A stretch of 64,000 bases of DNA, from the NCBI RefSeq assembly GCF_004795895.1, contig NZ_CP039250.1:2542001-2606000 (forward strand), in the 5' to 3' direction. A model generated the notes under the pieces. That model was not told where the DNA came from and searched no databases. It worked only from the letters and a program-made list of their open reading frames with translations. The position numbers and the translations under genes are program-made. Shown here in pieces: positions 47,762 through 57,577 of this stretch (the stretch's first letter is position 1; the number at the start of each line of letters is the position of its first letter). This DNA comes from Sphingopyxis sp. PAMC25046 (GTDB lineage Bacteria > Pseudomonadota > Alphaproteobacteria > Sphingomonadales > Sphingomonadaceae).

Positions 47762-47901
47762 CGCTTACGAGTGGCAAAAAAAGCGCGACGAATCCAGCGG
47801 CGCGCGTCAATTTGTTAAATCTCTGACGCTATATCGGACGTGAATTTGGGGCGCCGCCGTGCGGAACCGGCGATGCCGAAAGACCAGGGAACAGATTTCG
47901 A

Positions 47902-48279
47902 ATGATACGTATTTTGCTGGCCGAAGACGACGATGTGATGCGCGAGTATCTCGCGCGTGCGCTGACCACCGCCGGCTATCACGTCACGGCGGTTGATCGC
48001 GGCACCGCCGCCGTGCCTTATATCGATTCGGGGACCTTCGACTTGCTCCTGTCCGATATCGTCATGCCCGAAATGGACGGGATCGAACTCGCGCAGCACA
48101 CCGCGAAGGCGGCGCCGCAGACGCAGGTGATGTTCATCACCGGCTTTGCCGCAGTGTCGCTGCGCGCCGAGGAAAATGTGCCGCAGGCCAAGCTCTTGTC
48201 GAAACCCTTCCACCTCAAGGATCTGGTACGCGAAGTCGACAATTTGTTCGGCCGGGCGGACCGATCGAACCAACAATAA
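47902..48279 (+). CDS. cpdR: CpdR-like single-domain response regulator
   Basis: This 125-residue receiver domain has no output domain. The phosphorylation site is aspartate 52 (LLSDIVMPEMDG), with acidic residues at 9-11 and lysine 101 in SKPF. In Caulobacter unphosphorylated CpdR directs the ClpXP protease to the cell pole and controls breakdown of CtrA and other regulators. Length, the LLAEDDD start and the VMFITGF segment fit CpdR. It is downstream of an AT-rich stretch that probably has its promoter. Confidence 0.85.
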   Translation: MIRILLAEDDDVMREYLARALTTAGYHVTAVDRGTAAVPYIDSGTFDLLLSDIVMPEMDGIELAQHTAKAAPQTQVMFITGFAAVSLRAEENVPQAKLLSKPFHLKDLVREVDNLFGRADRSNQQ

Positions 48280-48350
48280 AGACGTGACCGCGCGCGAAGG
48301 GCTTGCCAAGCCGCGCCGAGGCCTTTAGGGGGCGCGTCACCCCAAGGGAT

Positions 48351-48425
48351 GGGCGTGTAGCTCAGTGGTAGAGCACTGTGTTGACATCGCAGGGGTCGCA
48401 AGTTCAATCCTTGCCACGCCCACCA
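48351..48425 (+). tRNA. tRNA-Val (GAC)
   Basis: The complete cloverleaf has acceptor arms GGGCGTG and CACGCCC, anticodon loop TTGACAT with anticodon GAC, a T-arm with AGTTCAATCC and an encoded CCA (75 bases). It lies between cpdR and a bidirectional terminator. Confidence 0.95.
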
Positions 48426-48427
48426 TT

Positions 48428-48464
48428 AAAAACGCCGCCACCCCAACGGGTTGGCGGCGTTTTT
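48428..48464. terminator. Bidirectional terminator between tRNA-Val and the SDR gene
   Basis: The stem AACGCCGCCA with its complement encloses a roughly 10-base loop; it is flanked by A residues on the left and T residues on the right, so it can terminate both tRNA-Val (plus) and the SDR gene (minus), which ends at 48480. Confidence 0.85.
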
Positions 48465-48479
48465 GCTATTGGCCGCGGC

Positions 48480-49271
48480 TCACGCCATTCCGCGGGTCAG
48501 GTCGCCGCGCGACGCGTCGCCGATCTGGCTGCCGCCGTCGCAATCCAGAATCGTGCCGGTGATATATCCCGCAGCCGGCGAGCAGAGGAACACCGCCGAT
48601 TCGGCGACCTCTTCGATCTTGCCCCAGCGCTTCATTGCGATCCGGTCATAATGCGCCTGCCGCATTTCGGCGTCGGGCGCGAGCCGCTTCATCCCCTCGG
48701 TATCGGCGATCGGCCCCGGCGAGATGCCGTTGACACGCACCTCGGGGCCCCATTCGAGCGCAAGGACGCGAATCAGCTGGTTGATCCCTGCCTTGGCGGC
48801 ACAGGCGTGCGCTTGCAGCGCCGAGGCGTTGACCGCCTGCCCCGCCGTGATCGCGATCAGCGACGCCCCCGGGCGATTGAGCAGATCGTGACAGCCGCGA
48901 AATACGTTGAAGGTGCCGTTGAGGTCGATATCGACGACGGTCCGAAACGCGTTGGCCGACATGCCGAGCGCGGGAGCAAGGAAATTGCCCGCCGCACCCG
49001 AAATGACGATGTCCATCGGGCCGAGTTCGCCCGCCACCTGCTCCATCACGCCGCGGATCACGGCATAGTCGCGCACGTCGCCCGACAGGCCAAGAGCGCC
49101 GCGGCCGATTTCCGCCGCCGCGCGCGCAGCCTTGTCGGGATCGCGTCCCGCCACAGCAATCTTCGCGCCAAGCTCGGCAAAGCGCTTCGCGATACCAAGA
49201 TTGATGCCGCTCGTGCCACCTGCGACGAAAGCGGTTTTGCCGGCCAGCAAGCCATCGCGGAATGTCGTCAT
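48480..49271 (-). CDS. SDR family oxidoreductase, 2,4-dienoyl-CoA reductase-like
   Basis: The 263-residue Rossmann protein has the cofactor motif GGTSGINLG and the asparagine of the active-site helix region. The catalytic YxxxK is replaced: the lysine is in HACAAKAG but the tyrosine position is alanine. This pattern is known from 2,4-dienoyl-CoA reductase/peroxisomal-type SDRs, suggesting a role in unsaturated fatty acid oxidation. The ATG at 49271 has GGGAGGG upstream. It is divergent from the hydrolase gene. Confidence 0.85.
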   Translation of the reverse strand: MTTFRDGLLAGKTAFVAGGTSGINLGIAKRFAELGAKIAVAGRDPDKAARAAAEIGRGALGLSGDVRDYAVIRGVMEQVAGELGPMDIVISGAAGNFLAPALGMSANAFRTVVDIDLNGTFNVFRGCHDLLNRPGASLIAITAGQAVNASALQAHACAAKAGINQLIRVLALEWGPEVRVNGISPGPIADTEGMKRLAPDAEMRQAHYDRIAMKRWGKIEEVAESAVFLCSPAAGYITGTILDCDGGSQIGDASRGDLTRGMA

Positions 49272-49375
49272 TTCTCTCTCCCTCCCTTGTTCTTGACCGC
49301 GCGACGCCGATCCAGGGGTTGACGGATCGAAACCAGTCGCCTTTTGAAACTGGAACAGACAGCAAGGATGATCCG

Positions 49376-50245
49376 ATGGCAAGCGCCGGCCCCACCTCGA
49401 ACAGCTTTATCTCGCAGCGGCTGAAGCTTCATTATGTCGACTGGGGCAATCGCGGCGCGCCGCCGCTCCTCCTCGTCCACGGCGGCCGCGACCATTGCCG
49501 CAACTGGGACTGGGTCGCCGAAAAGCTCCGCGATCGCTACCATATCATCGCCCCCGACCTTCGTGGGCATGGCGACAGCGCGTGGTCGCCCGACGGCAAC
49601 TACGACATGGACGGCTTCGTCTATGACCTTGCGCAGCTGATTCATCAACTCGACCTCGGACCGCTCTCTATCGTCGCGCATTCGATGGGAGGGAATATCG
49701 CGCTGCGCTATACCGGCCTTTATCCCGAAAATGTCCGCAAGCTGGTCGCGATCGAAGGCCTCGGCCCCTCGCCCAAGGTCATCGCCGAGCGCGCGAAGAC
49801 CAGCTATGCAGAGCGTTTCCGCAAATGGATCGACGACAAGAGGCAGGCGGCGGGACGCACCCCGCGCCGCTATGCGACGCTCGAGGACGCGCTGGCGCGC
49901 ATGATGGGCGAAAACAGCTATCTAACCGAAGCGCAGGCGCGCCACCTGACAATCCACGGCATCAGCCGGAACGAGGACGGGACGTGGAGCTGGAAATTCG
50001 ACAATTACCTCAACGTCTGGCCCGCCTTCGACATGCAACAAGACGACATCGCGTCGCTGTGGGGCGCGATCACCTGCCCCACCCTGCTCCTCTATGGCGC
50101 GAACAGTTGGGCCTCGAATCCGGAGAAGGACGGCCGGCTCGCGCATTTCAACACCGCAAAGGTGATCGAGTTCGAAAATGCGGGCCACTGGCTGCACCAC
50201 GACCAGTTCGACCGGTTCATGTCCACGCTAGACGAATTCCTCTAG
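49376..50245 (+). CDS. Alpha/beta hydrolase
   Basis: The 289-residue alpha/beta-fold hydrolase has the oxyanion HGG motif (LLLVHGGRDH), the nucleophile elbow AHSMGG with its serine, and a C-terminal GHWLHHD containing the catalytic histidine. The acid residue is probably in the GANSW region before it. The start is ATG 49376 with AAGGA upstream. The substrate is unknown; divergence from a fatty acid-type SDR hints at lipid or ester metabolism. Confidence 0.88.
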   Translation: MASAGPTSNSFISQRLKLHYVDWGNRGAPPLLLVHGGRDHCRNWDWVAEKLRDRYHIIAPDLRGHGDSAWSPDGNYDMDGFVYDLAQLIHQLDLGPLSIVAHSMGGNIALRYTGLYPENVRKLVAIEGLGPSPKVIAERAKTSYAERFRKWIDDKRQAAGRTPRRYATLEDALARMMGENSYLTEAQARHLTIHGISRNEDGTWSWKFDNYLNVWPAFDMQQDDIASLWGAITCPTLLLYGANSWASNPEKDGRLAHFNTAKVIEFENAGHWLHHDQFDRFMSTLDEFL

Positions 50246-50291
50246 ACGGATCGCCGGTTGCGCGCCGTGGCGTGCGATAAGAGGCGGCACG

Positions 50292-51017
50292 ATGGCCTAT
50301 ACGGGGCAGATTTCGGGACGGCAGAAGGCCTTGTCGGGCGGCGGCGCGCTGGTTGCCGTCGCGGCGGTCGGACTCGGTCTTGCCAGCGGCCTCGACCTCT
50401 CGGTCGTTCGGCGGGCCAGCGAAGCCATCACGGCGATCGCGATTCCCGCTCCCCCGCCGCCGCGCGAACAAGCCGTGCCGACAAAGGCCGCGAGCGAAGA
50501 GGCGAGCGGCGAGGCTTCGGCTGCCAACAAGCGGGCCAAGGCGGCCTCGATCGCTGCACCGCCGCCCCAAATTCCCCCGATCGCGACGCCGGTAGCGGCA
50601 GCGCCGCGCCCGGGCGCCGGAAATGCCCCCTCGGCGGGCGCCACGCCCGATCCCGGCCCCGGGTCGGGCGCAGGCGGGCGTGGCGACGGGACAGGCGCGG
50701 GCGGCGCAGGGAGCGGTACCGGCGGCGGCACCAAGGCCGTGTGGCGGAGCGGGACGATCCACGACCGCGATTATCCGCGCGAAGCAAGCCGGGCGAACGC
50801 CGGCGGCGAGGTTGAAGTGCGCTTCACCATCGAAGCGAGCGGGCGCGTCAGCGGGTGCCGCGTTACGCGATCGAGTGGCGACGCGTCGCTCGACCGGACA
50901 ACCTGCACGCTGATCGAAGAGCGGTTCCGGTTCAAACCCGCGACCAACGCGGCGGGCCAGCCCGTCGCGAGCCCCTATGGCTGGCGGCAGACGTGGTGGC
51001 TGGAGCGGCGGCGCTAG
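50292..51017 (+). CDS. TonB-like energy transducer
   Basis: The 241-residue protein has an N-terminal membrane anchor (about residues 16-36), a long alanine/proline/glycine-rich periplasmic spacer and a C-terminal TonB domain of about 85 residues, with RDYPREASRANAGGEVEVRF and a CRVTRSSGD segment. It would couple the proton gradient to outer-membrane transport, but no exbB, exbD or TonB-dependent receptor gene is adjacent. The two cysteines in the C-terminal domain could pair. Confidence 0.82.
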   Translation: MAYTGQISGRQKALSGGGALVAVAAVGLGLASGLDLSVVRRASEAITAIAIPAPPPPREQAVPTKAASEEASGEASAANKRAKAASIAAPPPQIPPIATPVAAAPRPGAGNAPSAGATPDPGPGSGAGGRGDGTGAGGAGSGTGGGTKAVWRSGTIHDRDYPREASRANAGGEVEVRFTIEASGRVSGCRVTRSSGDASLDRTTCTLIEERFRFKPATNAAGQPVASPYGWRQTWWLERRR

Positions 51018-51098
51018 GAAACGGACAGCGGCAGGAGGGACCGTCCGGCAGGATGGTGGGCTCGCGTCGATTGATCGGGAAATGGGCAGGAAATGAGG

Positions 51099-51191
51099 TG
51101 GCGGAGACGGAGGGATTCGAACCCTCGGTACCGGATTTACCAGTACGACGGTTTAGCAAACCGTTGGTTTCAGCCACTCACCCACGTCTCC
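51099..51191 (-). tRNA. tRNA-Ser (GCT)
   Basis: This is a 93-base class II tRNA on the minus strand: acceptor arms GGAGACG and CGTCTCC, anticodon GCT in the loop of the CGGTTTGCTAAACCG hairpin, a long variable arm, a T-arm with GGTTCGAATCC and an encoded CCA. Confidence 0.95.
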
Positions 51192-51434
51192 GCATGGTCT
51201 GCCGCGCTAACGGCAGTCTGGCCTAGGCGGGTCGCTATAGCCATGCGCTTCGTGCCCCGCAACGCCAAAGATTGTGCTTTTTTGACGTCGCCGCAGCCAT
51301 TTCGTCGCGCGAACGATTCGATCCGGCGCAAATTCGACTCGGGTCATCGCCCGTTCATTGCCCGGGCGCCAAAGCGAGTCATGATTAACGCAGGTTTCGC
51401 CGTAAAAGCGCGGTTCGATTTTTGGGGGTCCACT

Positions 51435-52214
51435 ATGCGGAAGACGTTCACCAGCCTAGCCTTTGCGGCCATGGCATCGCTCGGCCTCGCGCTGACGCCG
51501 CTGCCCGCGGCGGCGCAGATGCGCGAGATCGACCCCAGCAACATGGAGATCGATTCCGACCTCGACAATCCCGCCCCGCCGCCGGTGACGAGCACGACGA
51601 CGGACCCGTCTTACGACAGCGACCTTGCGACCGGCGATCAGCAGACGAGTGAAGTGCCCGTCGATAATAGTGCGGCGGGCACCGGCGCCCCCGCCGACAT
51701 GACCGCCACCGACGTTTCCGCCGACGCCAGTTCGACCTACAAGAAGGACGATCTGATCGGCGCCGCCGAAGGCATTTTCGGCAAGGGCGCGCAGGGCCTC
51801 GCCGGATTGATCGAGGACATCCTCAAGGAACAGGGCGAACCCAACGCCTATATCGTCGGACGCGAGGCGGGCGGCGCGCTCGTGCTCGGCGTACGCTATG
51901 GATCGGGAACGCTCCACCACAAGATCGAGGGCGAGCTTCCCGCCTATTGGACCGGGCCGTCGATCGGTTTCGACGCCGGCGCCAATGCCGGCAACACCTT
52001 CGTCCTCGTCTATAACCTCTTCGACAGCGAGGACCTCTATAAGCGTTATCCGGCGGGTGAAGGCGCGGCCTATCTGGTCGGTGGCTTCAACGCGAGCTAT
52101 CTGCGCCGCGGCGACGTCGTGCTCATCCCGATCCGTGTCGGCGTCGGCGCACGACTCGGCGCAAACGTCGGCTATATGAAGTTCCGCAAGAAACAGAATT
52201 GGCTGCCATTCTGA
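51435..52214 (+). CDS. eipA: DUF1134/EipA-like exported protein
   Basis: The 259-residue protein has a signal peptide (about residues 1-28, ending PAAAQ), a low-complexity acidic/proline region to about residue 95 and then a conserved C-terminal domain with GKGAQGLAGLIEDILKEQG and GANAGNTFVLVYNL, matching DUF1134. In Brucella the DUF1134 protein EipA supports envelope integrity. The start is ATG 51435. A strong terminator follows the stop. The symbol is by family resemblance. Confidence 0.85.
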   Translation: MRKTFTSLAFAAMASLGLALTPLPAAAQMREIDPSNMEIDSDLDNPAPPPVTSTTTDPSYDSDLATGDQQTSEVPVDNSAAGTGAPADMTATDVSADASSTYKKDDLIGAAEGIFGKGAQGLAGLIEDILKEQGEPNAYIVGREAGGALVLGVRYGSGTLHHKIEGELPAYWTGPSIGFDAGANAGNTFVLVYNLFDSEDLYKRYPAGEGAAYLVGGFNASYLRRGDVVLIPIRVGVGARLGANVGYMKFRKKQNWLPF

Positions 52215-52241
52215 CGAACAGCCGTTTGCTACGGGGGCGAT

Positions 52242-52268
52242 AGCCCGCGCTTCGGCGCGGGCTTTTTC
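52242..52268 (+). terminator. Rho-independent terminator after the EipA-like gene
   Basis: AGCCCGCGC and GCGCGGGCT form a 9-pair stem around a TTCG tetraloop, followed by TTTTT. It begins 28 bases after the stop codon at 52214. Confidence 0.9.
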
Positions 52269-52345
52269 TTTGCGCGGCAGATCGACCCGGCACTGCATCG
52301 GCCATCGTTACCGGACGTTAATATGATCGGTGCACAGTGGGCAGC

Positions 52346-53560
52346 ATGAGACGGTCGGATTCCTCCACACCGATCGAGCCGCGCCGCTTTCGCTTTCGGA
52401 TTTTTCCCAACCCGGCGGCCCTGCCTTTACCGGTGTATCGCGATTTCGTGGCGATGCTGTACAGCATGTGGCTTCCCATATTCGGACTCGGAATCGTGTT
52501 CGCCGGCATCTGCCTGCTCGTCGGCCGCGAGCTCGAAAGCCCCTTCTTGCTCTTTCTGGCCGCAATGGGCGCTCTCACCACCCTTCTCCGCCTCGCCACC
52601 ATCCGCGCCTATTCCCGCGCCGCCCCGGTGAGCAGTTTCGACGACCTCAGACGCTGGGAACGGCGTTACGCGATCGGAAACTATGCCTTCGCAATCCTGT
52701 TGGCACTTCTCAACATGGTCGCGATCTCCGCCCATTATCCGCTGCTGCATCTCATCACGATCAGTCTGGTATTCAGTTTTGGCGCGGGTATCGTCTCCCG
52801 CACCTCGATCCGTCCGAATATCTGCGTAATCAGCCTGCTCCTCGCAACGCTGCCGACTGTCGCCGCGCTGGCGCTCCATGCGCTCGAACGCCATGCCATG
52901 CCGTTGCATGCCGAACTGTTTCTGGTCGAGGCGCTGGTCGTCGCGATGATCATGGCGCTCAGCCTCCAGACCGTCGCCCACCTCTACCGCTCCGCGGTCG
53001 AGCACCATACGGCACGGCACGACATGGCGAAGCTTGCAAGAACCGACGCGTTGACCGGCCTCTCGAATCGCCTGCTGCTCCGCGAATTGTTCCAGCTTCA
53101 TACCGAGACGGCCATCCGCGCCAAAAACATGGTCGCGCTACATTTTCTCGACCTCGACGGTTTCAAGGCGATCAACGATCGCTACGGCCATCCGGCGGGC
53201 GACGTGCTGCTCGAACAGGTCGCGCGGCGTCTTGAGGGGATCGTTCGCGCCGACGATGTCGTGTCGCGGCTGGGCGGAGACGAATTCGTCGTGCTTCAGA
53301 TCGGCTTGCGCGATGATTCCGAAGCCGAGTTGCTCGCGCGCCGCATCATCCGCGAGATCAGCAAGCCCTATGTCGTCGATGGCATATCGATGTCGGTGTC
53401 GGTCAGCGTCGGCATCGCCACCGCGCCCAAGCTGGGAGTCGAGCTGGAACGCCTTTTGGCGTGTGCCGATGCGGCTCTCTATCGCGCAAAGGCGGACGGA
53501 AAGGCACGCGCGCTCTTCTGTATCGAAGCCGACGCCGCGATGGCCGACATGGCGGCCTGA
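52346..53560 (+). CDS. Membrane-bound diguanylate cyclase (GGDEF)
   Basis: The 404-residue protein has six or so N-terminal transmembrane helices (about residues 30-215) as a sensor part, then a full GGDEF domain with DALTGLSNR, DLDGFKAINDRYGH and the active motif RLGGDEF. An inhibitory I-site RADD lies exactly five residues before GGDEF, so product inhibition by c-di-GMP is expected. There is no EAL domain. The start is ATG 52346, or GTG 52337. It stands alone on the plus strand. Confidence 0.9.
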   Translation: MRRSDSSTPIEPRRFRFRIFPNPAALPLPVYRDFVAMLYSMWLPIFGLGIVFAGICLLVGRELESPFLLFLAAMGALTTLLRLATIRAYSRAAPVSSFDDLRRWERRYAIGNYAFAILLALLNMVAISAHYPLLHLITISLVFSFGAGIVSRTSIRPNICVISLLLATLPTVAALALHALERHAMPLHAELFLVEALVVAMIMALSLQTVAHLYRSAVEHHTARHDMAKLARTDALTGLSNRLLLRELFQLHTETAIRAKNMVALHFLDLDGFKAINDRYGHPAGDVLLEQVARRLEGIVRADDVVSRLGGDEFVVLQIGLRDDSEAELLARRIIREISKPYVVDGISMSVSVSVGIATAPKLGVELERLLACADAALYRAKADGKARALFCIEADAAMADMAA

Positions 53561-53605
53561 CGCCTCCCGTCCGCAAGGCGGCGCATCGCGTCCTTCTCCG
53601 CTGTG

Positions 53606-54160
53606 TCAGTCGCCGTCGAAGGCGATCAGCGTTTCGCACGCCAGCCCTGCAGCCGTCAGCCGCTGCGATCCGCCAAGGTCGGGCAGATCGATGACGAACA
53701 ACGCGGCCGCGACTTCGGCGCCAACCCTGCGCATCAGCGCCGCGGTAGCGAGGATCGTGCCGCCGGTCGCGAGCAGATCGTCGACGAGGACGACGCGGTG
53801 TCCCGGCAGCACCGCGCCTTCGTGAAGCTCGAGGCGATCAATGCCATATTCCAGCTCATAATCGACGCCGATGGTCACGCCGGGCAGCTTGCCCGCTTTG
53901 CGCACCGGGACGACCCCCAGCCCCATCGCGGTGGCCATAGCGGCACCGAACAGGAAACCACGCGCTTCGACCGCGACGATGAAATCGGGGCGATAGGTCG
54001 CGGCACGCGCGCTCAGCCGGCGCACGCTCTCGCTGAAACCGGCGGCGTCGCCGATCAGTGTCGTGATGTCGCGAAACTGGATGCCCGGCTTCGGGAAGTC
54101 CGGGATGGTGCGGACCAGCGACGCGAGGTCGAGGTCCGGCCGGGGCGGAAGGGCGATCAT
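53606..54160 (-). CDS. apt: Adenine phosphoribosyltransferase
   Basis: It salvages adenine to AMP with PRPP. The 184-residue protein has the PRPP-binding motif VVLVDDLLATGGT and the N-terminal DFPKPGIQFRDIT. It follows the cytochrome c1 gene by 34 bases on the same strand and may be read through from the bc1 operon. The length is normal. Confidence 0.95.
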   Translation of the reverse strand: MIALPPRPDLDLASLVRTIPDFPKPGIQFRDITTLIGDAAGFSESVRRLSARAATYRPDFIVAVEARGFLFGAAMATAMGLGVVPVRKAGKLPGVTIGVDYELEYGIDRLELHEGAVLPGHRVVLVDDLLATGGTILATAALMRRVGAEVAAALFVIDLPDLGGSQRLTAAGLACETLIAFDGD

Positions 54161-54194
54161 GTCGTCACAATCGCCCTTCCCCTCCCCTTGGGGG

Positions 54195-55007
54195 TCAATG
54201 CTTCTTGTCGGCCCAGATGTTCCGGTACGACAGATAGGTCAGCACCGTGAAGATGAGCAGGAAGAAGAAGACGGCATAGCCGACCTGGATGCGCTTGATC
54301 AGCTTCGGCTCGGCGGTCCAGACGAGGAAGGCGGTGACGTCCTTCGACATCTGGTCGACCGTCGCCTTGGTGCCATCGGCATAGGTCACCTGGCCTTCGG
54401 TCAGCGGCGGGGCCATCGCGAGGTTGAGGTTCGCGAAATAGGGGTTGTAGTGCAATCCCGTGCCCGGCTTCAGCTCTGCCGGCAGGTTCGCCGGCGGATT
54501 CTGGAACCCGGTCAGCAGCGAATAGACATAGTCCTTGCCGCCCTCGCGCGCCTTGGTGATCAGCGAAAGGTCGGGCGGCAGCGCATTGTTGTTCGCGGCG
54601 CGCGCGGCGACTTCGTTCGCATAGGGCGACGGGAAATAATCCGACGGCAGACCGTCGCGCGTCGCCGGTTCACCCGTGTCGGGGTTGATCGACGGGACCT
54701 GGAAACCCTTGGCGAAGGTCTTGATCTGGCCGTCGGTGTAGCCGAGGTCCTTGATGTCGCGGAACGCGACATGGTGCAGGCTGTGGCAAGCCGAGCAGAC
54801 TTCCTTGTACACCTGCATCCCGCGTTGCAACTGTGCCTGGTCCCAGTGCGGCAGCAAAATGCCATCGCTGGCCAGCTTCAGATGCTTGGGATGCTTGTGA
54901 AACTCGTGCGCGACATTGGGCTCATTCTTGAGCGGCGTCGTGAGGATCGCGAGCACCAGCGCGGTAATGAAACCGAGACCGACGAGAAAACCGAGCGGAC
55001 GAACCAT
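54195..55007 (-). CDS. petC: Cytochrome c1, ubiquinol-cytochrome c reductase
   Basis: The 270-residue haem subunit of the bc1 complex has the CSACH haem motif, a methionine ligand likely in NLAMAPP, and a C-terminal membrane anchor (about residues 240-260). The N-terminal hydrophobic segment is the export signal. The start is ATG 55007. It is third in the petA-petB-petC order, 31 bases after the cytochrome b gene. Confidence 0.93.
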   Translation of the reverse strand: MVRPLGFLVGLGFITALVLAILTTPLKNEPNVAHEFHKHPKHLKLASDGILLPHWDQAQLQRGMQVYKEVCSACHSLHHVAFRDIKDLGYTDGQIKTFAKGFQVPSINPDTGEPATRDGLPSDYFPSPYANEVAARAANNNALPPDLSLITKAREGGKDYVYSLLTGFQNPPANLPAELKPGTGLHYNPYFANLNLAMAPPLTEGQVTYADGTKATVDQMSKDVTAFLVWTAEPKLIKRIQVGYAVFFFLLIFTVLTYLSYRNIWADKKH

Positions 55008-55038
55008 GGCTGTATCAGCTCCTATTAAAGTCCGGCGC

Positions 55039-56325
55039 TCAGGCCGTTGCCGAAGCCGACGTCGCGTCGGTGGCATGTTTGGCGAGGACCGCTTCGGTGA
55101 TCGAATTCGGCATCGGAAGCGGGCGTTCGATCCGCGACACGATCGGCAGGATCACCAGGAAGTGAGCGAAATAATAGATCGCACCCAGCTGGCTGAGGAT
55201 CACCCACGGCTGTTCGGCCGGCTGCATGCCGCACCAGCCGAGGAGCAGCACGTCGGCGACGAGGACCCAGAAGAAGATGCGGTACAGCGGACGATAGTTC
55301 GACGACTTGATCGGCGAGCTGTCGAGCCAGGGCAGGAAGAACAGCAGCGCGATCGACGCGAACATCGCGATGACGCCCCACAGCTTCGCGTCGATCCACA
55401 GGAAGTTGAAGGTGAAGGCCTTCAGGATCGCGTAGAAGGGCAGGAAATACCATTCGGGTACGATATGCGCCGGGGTCGAAAGCGAGTTCGCCGGGATATA
55501 ATTGTCGGCGTGGCCGAGCGTGTTCGGGCTGAAGAAGGTCAGCGCGACGAACACGAGCAGGAAGACGCCGACGCCGAAGCCGTCCTTCGCGGTGTAATAG
55601 GGGTGGAACGGGACCGTGTCCTGTTCGTCCTTCACCTCGATGCCCGTCGGGTTCGACGAACCCGGGATGTGCAGCGCCCAGATGTGCAGGATGATCACAC
55701 CCAGGATCACGAAAGGCAGCAGATAGTGCAGCGAAAAGAAGCGGTTGAGCGTCGCGTTGTCGGGGACGAAGCCGCCGAGCAGCCATTCGCGCACCGGTTC
55801 GCCGACGAGCGGAATCGCCGAGAAGAAGCCGGTGATCACCTGCGCGCCCCAGAAGCTCATCTGGCCCCACGGAAGCACGTAACCCATGAAGGCGGTCGCC
55901 ATCATGAGGAGGAAGATCACGACACCGAGCAGCCACACCATTTCGCGCGGCGCCTTGTACGAACCGTAATAAAGGCCGCGGAAGATGTGGAGATAGACGA
56001 CGATGAAGAACATGCTTGCGCCGTTCATATGCGCGTAGCGGATGAACCAGCCGGCATTCACGTCGCGCATGATATGCTCGACCGAGTTGAACGCGACGTC
56101 TGCATTCGCCGCATAGTGCATCGCCAGAACGATACCGGTGATGATCTGGATCATCAGCGCGGCGCCGGCGAGGACGCCGAAGTTCCAGAAATAGTTGAGG
56201 TTGCGCGGGACCGGGTAGCCGGGGCCCGTGGCATTATAGACGAGGCGCGGAATCGGCAGCTTCTCGTCCATCCACTTCATCAGCGGATGCGTCGGCTCAT
56301 AGGGTTTCGCCCAGGGAAAGCTCAT
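55039..56325 (-). CDS. petB: Cytochrome b, ubiquinol-cytochrome c reductase
   Basis: The 428-residue core subunit has eight or more helices and paired haem-ligand histidines in helices two and four (in MHYA and in the SLHYLLPF region). The quinol-site [14 protein letters not shown] segment is present. It is 13 bases after the Rieske gene and preceded by GAGGAG. Length and motifs are normal for an alphaproteobacterial, unsplit cytochrome b. Confidence 0.96.
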   Translation of the reverse strand: MSFPWAKPYEPTHPLMKWMDEKLPIPRLVYNATGPGYPVPRNLNYFWNFGVLAGAALMIQIITGIVLAMHYAANADVAFNSVEHIMRDVNAGWFIRYAHMNGASMFFIVVYLHIFRGLYYGSYKAPREMVWLLGVVIFLLMMATAFMGYVLPWGQMSFWGAQVITGFFSAIPLVGEPVREWLLGGFVPDNATLNRFFSLHYLLPFVILGVIILHIWALHIPGSSNPTGIEVKDEQDTVPFHPYYTAKDGFGVGVFLLVFVALTFFSPNTLGHADNYIPANSLSTPAHIVPEWYFLPFYAILKAFTFNFLWIDAKLWGVIAMFASIALLFFLPWLDSSPIKSSNYRPLYRIFFWVLVADVLLLGWCGMQPAEQPWVILSQLGAIYYFAHFLVILPIVSRIERPLPMPNSITEAVLAKHATDATSASATA

Positions 56326-56338
56326 CTTATTCCTCTCC

Positions 56339-56896
56339 TCAGCCGATCGTCACGACGGTATCGCTGGTGAATTCATAGGGCGGCACGACCAGATTCTTGG
56401 GTGCCGGGCCCTTACGGATGCGCGCCGCGGTGTCGTAGTGCGACCCGTGACACGGGCAGAAATAGCCGCCGAAATCGCCGCGATTTTCGCCCTCGGCAGC
56501 GCCGAGCGGCACGCAGCCCAAATGGGTGCAGACGCCCAGCGTGATCAGCCAGTTTTCCTTGCCCGGCTTGGTGCGCTGGTCGATCGTTTCGGGGTCGCGC
56601 AGGTCGCCCATCGGGACCGCCTTGGCCTCGGCGATTTCCTTGGCGACGAGATTGCGCACGAACACCGGCTGCTTGCGCCAGCTCGTCTTGATCGCCTGCC
56701 CCGGCTGGATCGCCGAAATGTCGATTTCGGTGGACGACAGCGCGAGCACGTCGGCCGAAGGGTTCATCTGGTTGAGCAGCGGCAGCACCACGGCGACCGA
56801 ACCGACACCAGCGAAACTCACTGCCGCAATATTGATGAAATCCCGGCGGCGTACGCCATCTTCGATACCGGCGTTGAGTTCAGTTTCACTGGCCAT
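56339..56896 (-). CDS. petA: Rieske iron-sulfur subunit of the cytochrome bc1 complex
   Basis: The 185-residue protein has an N-terminal twin-arginine-type region ([15 protein letters not shown]) and a membrane helix, then the Rieske motifs CTHLGC and CPCHGS that hold the 2Fe-2S cluster. The start is ATG 56896; the longer upstream frame is not conserved. It is the first gene of the bc1 operon and is divergent from trmL. Confidence 0.95.
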   Translation of the reverse strand: MASETELNAGIEDGVRRRDFINIAAVSFAGVGSVAVVLPLLNQMNPSADVLALSSTEIDISAIQPGQAIKTSWRKQPVFVRNLVAKEIAEAKAVPMGDLRDPETIDQRTKPGKENWLITLGVCTHLGCVPLGAAEGENRGDFGGYFCPCHGSHYDTAARIRKGPAPKNLVVPPYEFTSDTVVTIG

Positions 56897-57118
56897 TCGA
56901 TTGCCCTTGTATGGGTGAACCACAATAGTTCTCGAAGGTTTGACCAGCCCTGTTGCACGCGCACGAAAGCGCACAACCCGGCGGCCCCTCCGGGAATTGC
57001 GGGCCTGATAGCCGCACAGTCCGGGCTTGCCAACAGGCAATTTCCGCTTGCGTCACCCGGCCGCCCCGATGCGACCAAGTCCCTCGATTCGCGGCGCCTT
57101 CGGCTTTATGGCGGCTGC

Positions 57119-57577
57119 ATGGAAATCGCCCTGTTTCAACCCGACATCGCCGGCAACGTCGGCACGATCCTGCGCACCGCCGCCTGCTTCGGTACGCCGG
57201 CGCACATCATCGAACCCTGCGGTTTTCCGTTCGGCGACGCCGCGCTCAAGCGCGCGGGCATGGATTATGCCGTGCGTGCCAACGTCCGGCGGCACCCGGG
57301 CTGGGACGCTTTTCGCCAATGGTCGCAGATCGGCGGGCAGCGCGTCGTGCTGCTGACGACTGCGGGCGCCAGCTCGCTCCCCGATTTCGAATTCGAGGCG
57401 GGCGACGTCCTGCTTTTCGGATCGGAGAGCGCCGGCGTTCCGCACCATGTTCACGAAGCCGTCGCCGCCCGGGTCGCGATTCCGATGCATTCCGGCTTTC
57501 GATCCTTGAATGTCGCGGTCGCGGCTGGCATCGCGCTCGCCGAGGCGCTCCGGCAGACGAAAGGCTTTCCCGCATGA
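57119..57577 (+). CDS. trmL: tRNA (cytidine/uridine-2'-O-)-methyltransferase TrmL
   Basis: The 152-residue SPOUT-fold enzyme methylates the wobble base of leucine tRNAs in known cases. Motifs are PDIAGNVGTILRT at the N-terminus, LLFGSESAGVP and the knot-forming IPMHSGFRSLNVAVA. The start is ATG 57119. Its stop overlaps the hemF start as ATGA. Confidence 0.92.
   Translation: MEIALFQPDIAGNVGTILRTAACFGTPAHIIEPCGFPFGDAALKRAGMDYAVRANVRRHPGWDAFRQWSQIGGQRVVLLTTAGASSLPDFEFEAGDVLLFGSESAGVPHHVHEAVAARVAIPMHSGFRSLNVAVAAGIALAEALRQTKGFPA

Noticed and set aside
47762..47901. Possible CtrA box upstream of cpdR (TTAA near 47815)
   Set aside because: Only one half-site is present; the second half seven bases away does not match.
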